Under the pieces are notes generated by a model that was not told where the DNA came from, searched no databases, and was given only the letters and a program-made list of their open reading frames with translations. Of a DNA stretch of 64,000 nucleotides, positions 39,114 through 49,599 are shown in pieces; the first letter of the stretch is position 1, and each line of letters begins with the position of its first letter. Origin of the DNA: Diphasiastrum complanatum. Taxonomy: Eukaryota > Streptophyta > Lycopodiopsida > Lycopodiales > Lycopodiaceae. Location: the NCBI GenBank assembly GCA_029204225.1, contig CM055095.1:59232865-59296864 (forward strand), read 5' to 3'. Made by a program: the position numbers and the translations under genes.

Positions 39114-39856
39114 GTTGGAAGTAAATCTTGTTTGTCAATGTTTGGCTAGATATACTCACGATGTGGTGTAGTATAGAGAGGATCGTCCGCTTCCTAAGTT
39201 TCTACCAAGCTTCAGACGGAATGCGAAAATAGAAAAAAATAATGATGAAGCACTAAAGCTTACCCAACTAGTGCTCGAAATAGAAATGAAACTAATCTAA
39301 GATGACAAATTGCAAAACCTTACTAAGGCTTACCCAACTAGCAAGGTGCTTAAAATAAATCCTAGATTAACACCCAAAGGGTTTGAAAAGATAGATTGCG
39401 GGTAAACTAAGCATCAATCAATTAAAAACATGCCACAATAAAAGAACCAATGAAAGGAGGCAAGAGGAGGCCCGAGCAATTTCCCTCAAGCTATGCACCT
39501 TCCAATGGGCACACAAGTGAAATAATAAGATAATCTCAAAGAGAGAGCAATTTAGCATAATCTCAGAGTGTTATTTACAAGGCAAATACCTCTCCTGTTA
39601 TGGCAAGGAGGGTCTTCCATAAGTATCCACTAACTTATGGGACTAATCTATTTCTAGCCATTCTAGAACTTAAATCTAAGTTTAAGCTATTCTATTGATT
39701 TTTTAAGTTTCTAATTATGGGCTTACAAACACATGTCATGGCGGAAGTTTATTAACAAACACTCGCACGTGGTCTTACAAAACACATGCCACAGAGTTTT
39801 ATTTTTCTCTTTTTATTTTTTTTTTGTGTTAGCACAGATGCTAACATTATCCCCCT
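39114..39856 (-). mobile_element. LTR of a minus-strand retroelement inserted in the gypsy integrase
   Basis: Read on the minus strand, AAGGAGGGGGATAA (polypurine tract, 39857-39870) is followed by TGTTAGCATC at 39856. The sequence ends ..CTTCCAACA at 39114, exactly where the gypsy integrase homology stops. Length 743 bp; ends match as TGTT/AACA. It would be the 3' LTR of an element whose internal region lies to the right. The second LTR was not found, so the target duplication cannot be checked. Confidence 0.65.
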
Positions 39857-39870
39857 CCTTATTGGATTGG

Positions 39871-40759
39871 TGGTCCCACAACAATCGAAGCGTTTTCTTC
39901 CTGGATCTTCTGTGCTTCTTGGAGGCGAGACTGTTGTTGTCGGGAGTGGTAGATTGTAGTGCCGATGTCCTCCATCATTTTCCACCATAGTTTGTTCATG
40001 AAGGGCATGAGTTTGTAATAATGGAACATACCTTGTAGAAAGTTGTGGGTTTTCCATAGCTCCACCATATCAACGTGCAGGGCTGAAGTTAGTGCAGTGC
40101 GATAATAGAGCCTTGCTACGCTAATGTGGTCTTATTGCATTCGCAGTGGTTTATTGATATCAAGGGCGATTGGGGGTAGCCCTCGATCCCAAAAACCCTT
40201 GAATTCTACCAAGAATGCTACTAGGTCGCAATTGTCCGCAAAATATCTGACATCGCGATCAAGGTTGCCATGGTGCTTATCCTATTCTTGACCTTGGTGG
40301 CAGAAAACGGTTCTCGCTTCGCTATTGGATAGTAATAAGGATTTGTGCGCATATAGGAGGGAGCTTCGATATATCGTGTCATCGAGGTCTTACTTTTGTA
40401 GGAAGAGCTGATGGCGCCAGAGAGGTTGTGGATCCAGGAGTTTGACTGCTTCTTTATGTGTTTGACTCTGGTCCAAATCTGGCAATATGTAGCCACCTCG
40501 CCCTTTTGTCGTTGGATATTTATTGGCAAACTCTTGAGAGACACACAGCTCCTTGCTTGGTTCTATGGGCGTGATTCTATGCCGGATGGTTGGTGCTTCA
40601 AAGGCAATCTCATGTTGAATTTGGGGATGAGGGTCAGGAGGAGGGGAGGAGAGGAGTTAGCTTCAACAATTCTTTGTGATAAAAAAAAAATTGTCGTGGA
40701 ATAAATGGGGGGTTAGTGGTGTCAAGAGGGTTAGAAGTGGTGGAAGGAAAAAGATAATG
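39871..40759 (-). other. Internal region of the minus-strand retroelement, no domain recognised
   Basis: Lies between the polypurine tract at 39857-39870 and the gag-like pseudogene ending near 40760. Short open frames occur on both strands, but none shows protease, RT or integrase motifs. A non-autonomous element lacking pol would fit. Confidence 0.4.
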
Positions 40760-41696
40760 TTAGGAGCTAGTACCACCAGAGCTTGATGGACTGGTTGGTG
40801 CTTGAGCTCCTTGCCCCAAGGGTTGGCCTTGAAAGGAGGAGCCTTGAGTAGCAAGAGGAGGCTGCTGGAATCCTACTCCATCTCCACCATCTGGTCCATC
40901 AAAGTGGTGCCCGAAATCATGGAATTGGGCATGCCCTGCATGAACAGACGGCATCGACTGGACAACTGTCTTTTTAATCGTTATTCCACGATGGCAATGT
41001 GTTGGTTCAAGGCCTCAACGAAAGCAGCGTATGATTGTTGTAATTTTGTGTGCTGCTCCATCGTGGCTTTCAACTTTTGGGCCAACATTTGATAAGCCAC
41101 CACTGGAATGGGAGTTCCCTCAGGAATAGTTGGTGGTGCGAAGTCGTTGAAGTCCACCAATTCCAACTGTTCCTTCATAGTGGAACATGCGGCTTGTGCA
41201 TTTGCTATGGCCTCATCCCTTTCGCATCATTTACATCAACTGGAGCAGGTGCAGATGCTTCGATCAATGGAACAATTGAAGATTTAACAAACTCATCATC
41301 TAGAATCTCACTAGATATGTAAAACACAAAAGCCATTCCTTTGATTAGAAGGCGACATATTCTTTTGTGGATATCACATTATATATCTCTTTTGAAATGG
41401 TCATGCACGTTAGAGTACTTTCTATTATGTTTATGCTTAGAGAATGGTTGGGAATGTACAAGGTCCTGAAAATGAACGAAACAAAAATTATCTATATCCA
41501 TGACATGAGTACTAATAATCTGAGAAAAATTATCAAGATAAGAAATTAAATTATAACGATTCTCATAAACTAGCTTATTGATATCGAAGGGAGCAAAAAA
41601 AATACTAGCAAAATATTCTAATTTGTCAGATGGAATGTCACTGGCATTAAAAAAATCCATAAGTTTGTCATCTGAGGCCATGGAGGAACTAGCCAT
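40760..41696 (-). pseudogene. Unrecognised gag-like open frame, broken
   Basis: From an ATG at 41694-41696 (MASSSMASDDKLMDFFN) the frame runs to a TAA at 41379, continues past it for ~57 codons (FVKSSIVPLIEASAPAPVDV), shifts frame near 41215, and goes on through KEQLELVDFNDFAPP and a helical Gln-rich stretch. It ends as a Gly/Gln/Pro-rich tail (DGPDGGDGVGFQQPPL) at ~40760. Composition resembles a structural (gag-like) protein, and orientation agrees with the LTR at 39114-39856. Alternatively it belongs to the module to its right, since its ATG lies 10 bp from the first copy of the dispersed motif. Function unknown. Confidence 0.4.
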
Positions 41697-43087
41697 ATTG
41701 AATCTGATATCGGTTCAACGCGACAGATAAATATCGGTAGAAGAATAAAGTAAAGTGCGCGCGCTGATCCGATATGGTAAGGCCGAGAATAAATTTTTTC
41801 AAAAAGAACTGGTCGACAGTGGCTGATATCGATTTAGCGCGCCAAAATACGAGCATGCACAACAAGGGTTGGCGCGCGTTAATTTGATATCGGGAGAATG
41901 AAAAAAAATAAGAAGGCTAGAGAGTTCAGAATAAAAGATTACGAAATCGAAATAAGGCAAGTGGTGCACATATTTATAGCCAATTCCTGTTGATCACAAC
42001 CATACATCTGTCAAATAACAAATTGTGATTTACAGCCTATATTTATCCACCAATCAGAATGAGACTAATTTGTACCTAAGCTGAAATACATTGACTAGTC
42101 TAGTACTAGATTCAACTAATCATCATTAGCCCTGACCCTAGAATCTGTACCTGCACCGGAATGCATTAAATAGAAAATCATTAGCCTCTTAGAGTAATCA
42201 TTAAAAAAATTATAAACAATTGATTAATGAATATCATTGAAAAACGTGAACGAGGAGAATTAAAGCAATCTTTCGCCCTATTTAAGCACCGTAAAGACGA
42301 AAATTTTCCTTTTGAGATAATGTTCATTCAGAACATTTTCATAAATCTTTCATATGCGTTCCAGTAACATTTTTCTGCATATGGGATATTGGATCAGCGC
42401 GCCTAGTAGACGATGTATTAGCTGCATATGGACCTCACACGTCGAATCGCTATTCTAGGAAAAAAATATTGTCGAAATTTTTGAAACTATTGGACCCTAT
42501 ATGCATAATCTAAGCTCGATTCAGAAGACTCTTCATAATGGCCAAAGTTATGCAGAATCTATCGAATCAAGCTCTGATCATTCTTATTTCGTACAATATC
42601 GGATGAGTGTGCGAGAAGACATATTATGGTTGTCAAATGCTTTATATGCGCATTGATTAGCTATTGGGTGAAAATTTGGCTTTTGGTATTTTCAAAAATT
42701 ATAATTATTGGATATAAAAAAAGTCTTATATTTAAAGCTTAACGTTGTCAAATTCAGCATTAAATAGTAAAAGTGTGATATTATACTTTTGTAGCATTAA
42801 TTGTAGATGTGACCATACTTTATTTGAAATTAAATTTGTTTAATTCGATATGGACTAATCATTTTGAACACTGATGGATATTTAGATTGATCATCATCGT
42901 AATACGAGCCACCACGTTTACAATCATTTCTGATTTTTTCTATATATACTGATCGACGACGCTGAAATTTGTTTGCTTATAGTTAATTGCATCCATGCGA
43001 TATCGATTCAGCGCGCTTCGACGCACCCGACCTGAGGTCTGATCCTGTAATCAACATTATCGTGCGCTGATCCGCTACTACACATTA

Positions 43088-43678
43088 ATGGCGCGGACCA
43101 AGCAGACAACACGTGGGCATTCAGGTGGAATATCAATATTAGGTCCGAGTCAGGGAAATCCACAACCGCCACCTCGTCCACCACCACCTCCTCCTAGGCC
43201 AAGGGGCAGAAGAAGAGACCCTCCATGGCTCAAGGATATTCGGAAGCTTCAGAAGACAAATAATTTTCTGATTCCGAAATCTCACATACAAAGGTCCATC
43301 AGGCAGGTGACAAGAAGTCTATGTGCAGATGTGAGATGGACGGTAACGACAATTGAGGCGCTGCACACAGCATATGAGGATTTCCAGGTGAAATTTTTTT
43401 CTGATACTATTGTTGCAACTGTCCATGCCAAGAGGGTGACCATCATGCCCAAAGATTTCAACATAGTGTTCAGGCTTCGGAACACATATGACAAATTTGC
43501 TGAATACTTTAGACCTGTTCCCTCTTCTCCTCCAAAACAAGATTCAGAGAGGAGAAAACGCAAGCAATCTCAACCAACTCGGCTTATTATTCGTATACAG
43601 AGTGGGAGTGTTTCAAAGAAGAGGAGGTCTTTTGACCCTCCATCTAAAGCGAGGGATTTTTCAAGCCACCTCCTTTGA
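43088..43678 (+). CDS. Divergent histone H3-like protein with polyproline linker
   Basis: Intronless ORF, 196 aa. Residues 1-14 (MARTKQTTRGHSGG) copy the H3 tail start, keeping K4 but losing the K9 context. Residues 25-43 are a polyproline/basic linker. Residues 47-134 form the histone fold: LKDIRKLQKTNNFLIP (alpha N), a loop-1 region with DVRWTVTTIEAL, alpha 2 with AYEDFQVKFFSDT, then HAKRVTIMPKDF, the H3 signature. The RWT in loop 1, NNFLIP and YEDF recall centromeric H3, but loop 1 has canonical H3 length and IMPKD is canonical. A basic tail (RRKRK at ~155-159; SKKRRS) follows. It sits inside an array of short motifs and among transposon genes, suggesting a captured H3. A Pro-rich frame continues after a one-base shift near the stop. 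Expression unknown. Confidence 0.8.
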   Translation: MARTKQTTRGHSGGISILGPSQGNPQPPPRPPPPPPRPRGRRRDPPWLKDIRKLQKTNNFLIPKSHIQRSIRQVTRSLCADVRWTVTTIEALHTAYEDFQVKFFSDTIVATVHAKRVTIMPKDFNIVFRLRNTYDKFAEYFRPVPSSPPKQDSERRKRKQSQPTRLIIRIQSGSVSKKRRSFDPPSKARDFSSHLL

Positions 43679-44070
43679 ATACTATTATTTCTTCTATTCA
43701 TTCCCCTCCTAATTCTCCTCCTAATTCTCCTTCTTCTCCTCCTAAGTCTCCTTCTTCTCCTTCTACTCCATCTTTAACTTCTCCTGCTAAATCTTCCTCT
43801 CCTAATAAATCTCCACCACCTAAATCTCCTCCTCCTCCTAAACCCGTAAATATTAGTTCCCCTCCTCCTGTTGTTGGAAGCGATTTAGATGATTTTGTTA
43901 GTGTAAAGGTAGAATCAATTTTGAATGACAATCCTTTATGTTGTTTATCTGTGTTACTTCCGGCACCCCCTGCACTTGACACACAAAATTGCCAGAACCC
44001 ATATACAGAAAGTACTGGAACTATTTCCAGTACCAAATGCAAAAGCATACTCGAAGCTGAAAATGGTTGA
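43679..44070 (+). pseudogene. Pro/Ser-rich C-terminal continuation of the H3-like ORF, one base out of frame
   Basis: Directly after the H3-like stop, another frame encodes ~130 residues dominated by SPP/NSPP/KSPP repeats and ends ..KSILEAENG at 44070. Its frame overlaps the H3-like ORF and joins it smoothly if the T-run at ~43659-43663 is one base longer (..RDF then FKPPPLN). So the original protein was probably ~325 aa and a one-base deletion, sequencing error or slippage site separates the parts. Confidence 0.55.
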
Positions 44071-44253
44071 TGCAGAGGTATAAAGTTTTCAATATCAGTT
44101 CGACGCGTCCTTGTAGTTATTGATTGGTTTATTTTTTCAACGTGCGCGCTCATCCGATATTCAATCAAAAATTTTTGATATCGGATCGACGCACGCTTGT
44201 TTCCGTTGTAGATTTTATTCTTGCATCTTGTGCGTTGATCCGATATCTCATAA

Positions 44254-44654
44254 TGTTCAAATTTGGATTCTGAGTCCTCCAAGCAGATTGATTCTGTCAG
44301 TTGTGGCTGGTATACCGTATGCAATGCCAAACACTTTTTTAATTGGCTTGTATTACAAGATGGACTTCCAAATCTGGAAGAGGTAATATTCAATTAGTTA
44401 CTTTTAATTGTGTTTTTATTTTTTTTCATATACAAACTCCTATTAACTGATCTTTGATTAATTACATTTAACTGTGTTTATGTTTTTTTTTTTAGTTTAA
44501 ATGTCCGAAGGTCTCCCCAATGGAGATAATGCACTTTAGGCAGGAGACCATAAAGATTGTGATCGAAAATTCATATCCAATTGCAGCGGCCAAGTGTTCT
44601 CCACCCAAGTTACTTCCAACTGGAGAAATGGATTTAGAGATCATAGATAGTTGA
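44254..44654 (+). pseudogene. C-terminal fragment resembling a Ulp1/C48 cysteine protease
   Basis: Two exons in one frame: ~44254-44382 and 44496-44654, joined by a GT-AG intron (GAG|GTAATA ... TTTTTTAG). Exon 1 contains DSVSCGWYTVCNAKHF, which resembles the catalytic-cysteine block of Ulp1-type SUMO proteases (D-x2-x-CGxxxxxN). Exon 2 has SPMEIMHFRQETIKIVIENS, like the ..MPYFRxRIV.EL end of that family. The His and Asp half is missing; an in-frame TAA lies at 44251-44253, four bases after a copy of the dispersed motif. Ulp1-like genes are known passengers of plant Mutator- and CACTA-type transposons. The assignment rests on short motifs. Confidence 0.45.
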
Positions 44655-45084
44655 TTCTGTTTAAATATTTGTCTCACTTTATGTGGATGAGACACATGTA
44701 CAAATTCTTTTAATAGAAATATACTTACGGTTTCTCTATGGTTGTTCTTACATGTTTTTTTTCCCTCTTATCAATTTAGATTATGATTCATTCATCTTCA
44801 ATTTCTACTGTTTTTTGACATGTTTGTGTTTCATAGCCTTGGTCTGCCTTGCCTTTACCATGGTCTTTTTTTGAATAAGTTCAGAATGATGATCTGATCG
44901 AACCTTTGCCACAACCAATCCAAACATGCGACATTCGTTCACTTATTTGTCGCAGCAAAGCTTTGATCTGATCATCATCTGAACATATCTAAATATGCCA
45001 AGACAAGGACAATATCGACCAAGGCAATGAAGACAAAAAATACAACTGATATATACGCGACTTCAACAAGGACAAGCGTTCAAC

Positions 45085-45260
45085 TGGAGTTCAAGGACTG
45101 AAGATCTCCCCAATGGAGATAGTGCATTTCCTGCAGAAGAATGAATCTTGCTATCGAAAACTCATATTATCCAGTTACAATTACATTGTGTTTTGCACCA
45201 TGGAAATAGAGATCATAGAAATGAATGAGCCTCGTAGAAAAAGTGGTTCATATATATTCT
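45085..45260 (+). pseudogene. Diverged duplicate of the protease-like exon 2
   Basis: Nucleotides around 45097-45225 repeat the 44505-44645 segment: both have GAAG-TCTCCCCAATGGAGATA, a GATCGAAAA/TATCGAAAA stretch and ..GAGATCATAGA. The encoded piece begins ISPMEIVHFLQKNES. Only this short part is duplicated, about 0.6 kb downstream, with an A/T-rich segment between. Confidence 0.6.
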
Positions 45261-45602
45261 TAAATGATGTATATAAAAAAATTGTATTACATAATACAAA
45301 ATTCCATAGTTCATAATCTATGGATCTTCAATTTCGACGGATGTTCCAATGTCTTTGCATTTTATATTCTCTTCCTGCCTTACTCTTACCCGCACAAGAG
45401 AAATTGTTTAGTTATATATTTTATGAAACTGATTCACTTAAAAATAGAAAAAAAGGAATATTTTTATATGTCATAACGTGCCTTTACACCATTCAATCGA
45501 AATTGATAGTACTGAGGTAGATCGAATTGCAACAGGTCTAGTTTAGATCGAATGTGATTGAGACACCAATCTTCCTCGACTTCAACCATTGCAAGAATGT
45601 TG

Positions 45603-46545
45603 TCATTTTTTTTTCACTGTTATTTGAAGTTGCTCTTGAGGGTTTATACCAAAATCTTGATCAAGTGGCTTCCAAACATTTTTGCATTTAATCCATCTTC
45701 TACAATACAGCAACAAAGTGAGCATTTGCTTTTCGATGTGATATCTAAATGTCATGGATGAGTAACATACTCTGCACTCAACTTTCTGATTTTGTTTTGT
45801 ATCCCAACCATCATCCAACAACTCGGCAATTATATCAGCACTCAAGTCCTTACAAATAAACATTGTTTTCATTCTCCGAACATTGCATTTGAAAAAAAAA
45901 TCAATAAAAATTGTAAAAGGTAGATACCAACTTAATCTATTATTCTTTGATCCAGTACTGCATTTTAATATACTCTGAATATCAATATATAGCCTAGATC
46001 GAAAACTTTCTGAAATTGCTGCATCAGGAGAAATCCATTCCTCACTCGAAAAATCTGGTAGAAAATATGGCTCTAATCTACCAACTAAACAATTTTTATC
46101 AGGAAAATATGTGTGATCATAATAAAAGACTCCTGACTCTAAAAGTGATTTTGGAGAACGACCTTTATATTATAAAATACCGATATCCGAATGTATGACA
46201 TTGATTATTCCTGCAATCAATTGAACTGATTTCCATTCAAAGAAATTTGATGGATACAAATCTGCAAAATTAACAAAAACATCTCAAGAAAAATATAATT
46301 TAAAGACAATGATAATATAAAGTAATTGAATATGAAAACTTACAATTGCATTTCTTTCTATCATTTGGATTCAGATCATGAATGTTGAGCTCATTGTGAA
46401 GATAAGCATGTTGAACTAAAACTTTCGTGATAGATTGACCGGCAGGTGATACTTTAAAATCCATTATCCTGCCTTTCCAAGAACTTCTATATATGTTATC
46501 CGATTTTTTTCTTTTTCGGAATGAGCCTTTTGTAGAGGGATGCAT
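45603..46545 (-). pseudogene. Unrecognised two-exon gene facing the H3-like ORF
   Basis: Exon 1 is 46545-46344 (MHPSTKGSFRKRKKSDN..., basic start), exon 2 is 46261-45603, with GT-AG signals (CAATT|GTAAGT, TTTTGCAG). The joined frame has 287 codons with a single in-frame TAA in exon 2 (~46168) and ends ..PQEQLQITVKKK. Notable stretches: GVFYYDHTYFPDKNCLVGRL, EEWISPDAAISESFRSRLYI and VECRVCYSSMTFRYHIEK. I do not recognise the family. The long stretch open except for one stop suggests recent coding function. It lies just downstream of the CACTA transposase on the same strand, so it may be another gene of that transposon. Confidence 0.5.
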
Positions 46546-46603
46546 CAAGATCTATTGATATTTATCTCCTTCTTCACATCACATTTTTGGACTTGCAAGA
46601 TTC

Positions 46604-49470
46604 TCACAATGAGATTATTTCGGTGATATAAAACAAAGATCCTTGTACAAGCCAACTTTCTGCAATGCTACCTTCTGGCCTTGTCTTTTGTCTCACAAAG
46701 CCCTTCAAAACTTTCATAAAGCGCTCAAGGTAGAACATCCATCTCGTGTGCACAAGTCCTGCAATTGATACTTCTTCCACCAAATGCACTAGAAGATGAA
46801 CTTGTATATCCAAAAAGGAAGTTGGAATATCTATTTCCAACAAACATACCATTTCGATCATTTGGATTTTCATGGAATCCAATTCACTATTTTTTATTTC
46901 TTTTGAAGAAATCCACCTGCAAGATTGATAGTACATTAGGTTGTTTAACACATAAAAAAATTGAAATATCACATATTTATACAAATGCTTAAAAAAATAT
47001 ACAAACCTAATCATCAATGACAAATTATAAAGCATATTTCGTACGTCATCGTTGAAGAGACCTCGAATAGAAAGTGGAAGTCTGAATTGCAACATCTTAT
47101 GCCAATCATGTGATTTCAATCCACCTAATTTACCATCTTTGGTTTAGGGTTTAGGGTAAAGAATGTACATAGCCTGTTGGAGTTCTCATTTGTTTTATGA
47201 CATGTTTAACATATGAGAGTTGCTCTTTTGTAAGAATCCACGGCACGCTAGCTAGAATATCATCTCCGCCTTCGGTGTATTGAATCCAATAGGGTCTTTT
47301 CACATCGGCCGCTTGTAGATCTTTACGAGCTGCGGAGTTGTCTTTTATGCCAATGATATGGTTCCATAAGGATTCACCGACGTTTTTGAATATATGCATA
47401 GGACCCAATAAATGGTTTATCAATAAATTCCTCCAATAAGGTAATTTATGAAAAATAGACAACCGTTTCATACCATCAATGGATTCATTCCATGAAGAAT
47501 TAACGTCATGATGTTTAAGCCATTCACCATGCCATTCCGCTACTCCCATGCGTGGGGGTGGTGGTGTAGTTAGAGGATTATCTTGTCGCCCTCCAAAAAA
47601 TCGCCTATTCAACCTTCGAAAAGGATGATCAGGCGGCAAGTATTTGCGATGATTTTCGTACACCACTTTTTTTAACATATTTGTGCTATGTCGACCCTCC
47701 AAAAGTGGTCCACAAATATAACATGCGTTGTAATCCGATGTGGTTAAACCTGCATAGTTCATAAACCAAATTAAACATAAGCTTAGTTAAATATACTCAA
47801 ACATTAAACTCTAAAACAAATTAGATTCATTATATAGATACCTGAACATTCGCTTAAACCAGGGTAGTCATGCATCGTCCACATTAGAATTCCATGAACA
47901 ACGAGGATCCATTGTTGTAAAGGTCTCGAGATGTCGTTAACGTGAATACCAATCCAAAGAATGCACAATTCATCAACCAAAGGTGCAAGATACACATCCA
48001 TGTTCTTGGCCTTGTACTTTCCTGGAATCAATAAAGTCAATAACAAGTGTCCCGTTTTAATACTCAACCATGGAGGTATGTTATAATTAACGAGCACAAG
48101 TGGCCATGTGGACCAAGTTGACGCTTGAACGCTAAAAGGATTTACGCCATCCATAGCAAGGCCAAATCTTAAATTACGAGGTTCGTTTTTAAACTCGGGC
48201 CATTGGTCTTCAATATGTTTCCATGCAGGTGAATCATTTGGTACTCGCATCACATCATCTGTAGATTGATTTTTGACATGCCAATCCATTAGTTGTGCCA
48301 AAGATTTACATCAAAATAAACGTTGTAATCGTGGGATAATTGGAAAATGTCGTAACACTTTTCGTGGCACTTTATCCCCTTGTACGTCATCTCGAAAACG
48401 TGAAGCGTTACACACTGGACATTGAAGCTTTTCTGAATGCTCACCTCTATATAGAACATGGTCTTCTGGACATGCATGTATTGTGTCTAATCCATTCCAA
48501 GCACGGTCATCATCTTTCGTGTTTTAGGTCACATTTTCTTTCGGAAGTATTCGATGCAACAACCTAAAAAAAGAGCAATGTGAGTTGTTAGAAAAAAAAA
48601 ATTAACTTAATGTAAATACGCTATAAAGTATAATCGTTGTGTTATGCGTTAAGTACCCGAATAAAGATGTCACACTACGATCACTCCATTTGTATGTTGC
48701 TTGAAATTTTAGAATAAGAATTGACGTAGCTAGTCTTGAAATGGATGTTCCAGGATATAGATGAGTGTTTGTCTCCTTGAGCAATAGAATCTCGTCTTCA
48801 TCCATCTCAAATTGTTCGTGATTTTCGTTTTCATTAGAAAATGCATGCATATCATCATTCTCATTTGTTTCAAAGTAAGATTCAAACATGTTGTGCATTG
48901 CTTCATCGTGTTGCACCTCATCATCATAATCATTAGAATCAAGTTGATTGTTTTCATTTCCAATTGTGTTTGCCTCTTCAATTTGTTCCATTCTTTGTTT
49001 TCTCATGTCTATCAGAACTTGACGTTGATTGTAACTAAACACATATGGATCAACTCCGTGGAATGGCATTCGATGTATTGGCTACACACATGAAACAAAT
49101 TCCATAAGTGACATATCTAGATTGACGAAGATTATAATAAAAAACAATCATATAAAATTAACAAACCTCAAAGTCTTCCAAACTCGATGGTTGACCTTCT
49201 TCTTTTCGTCCAAACCTTCACAGATAATTTTCAACAATGCGTCTTTCACGCATCTTTTGTCCATCACACTTGAGGCATGTGCACCATATTTTATTTTAAA
49301 AATAATTTCTCTACGAGAAACAAAAATCAAGTACATGTCACTTTAGCACAATATTTCAACTTATAATAACAATGTTTTTATAAACAAAAAAACATGCATG
49401 TTTATTACTTACCCTGTTAACTTGAGTACTGTCTTCATCGCTAGACTGATCTAAATGTAATTCATTTCGT
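46604..49470 (-). pseudogene. CACTA (En/Spm) transposase, TNP2-like, decayed
   Basis: Several minus-strand exons match TNP2 in order. A small exon near 49470-49410 is followed by a Cys-rich transposase-associated exon (~49290-49160, CTCLKCDGQ). Then come an acidic exon from 49069, IHACPEDHVLYRGEH and CPVCNASRF with FPIIPRLQRLF near 48300-48565, PRNLRFGLAMDGVNPF (~48150), YLAPLVDELCILWIGI and WTMHDYPG. Exon 47762-47151 has ACYICGP and HPFRRLNRRFFGG, and the C-terminal GLKSHDWHKMLQ...RWMFYLERFMKVLKGFVR ends at 46604. In-frame stops (e.g. in the Cys-rich exon, ~48527 and ~48302) show it is dead. A short TTTAGGGTTTAGGG lies at 47143-47156, too short to be a telomere relic of note. Confidence 0.88.
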
Positions 49471-49599
49471 TGTGATAAATTGCATATATGCACAAGTACA
49501 AAACACAAATAACATAAAATTATTGTATGATTCTAATGTTTTAATTTTTAGATAGTACTATTCTTATACATTGTCGCTTATATGATTCTTATGCCAATC

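Larger units (their letters stand above)
41706..44247. repeat. Dispersed 18-bp motif, ~12 copies in both orientations
   Basis: Consensus near GATATCGGATCRACGCGC. Forward copies: about 41706, 41825, 42385, 42595, 42997, 44091, 44177. Reverse copies (GCGCGCTGATCCGATATC-like): about 41759, 41872, 43062, 44142, 44230. Some pairs face each other 30-55 bp apart. The copies flank the H3-like ORF on both sides and are not obvious elsewhere in the window. Clustered short motifs in both orientations resemble the subterminal transposase-binding repeats of CACTA-type transposons; a shared promoter element for divergent genes is the alternative. Confidence 0.8.

Noticed and set aside
47143-47156. TTTAGGGTTTAGGG telomere-like repeat
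   Set aside because: Only two units inside decayed transposase sequence; too short to indicate an interstitial telomere.
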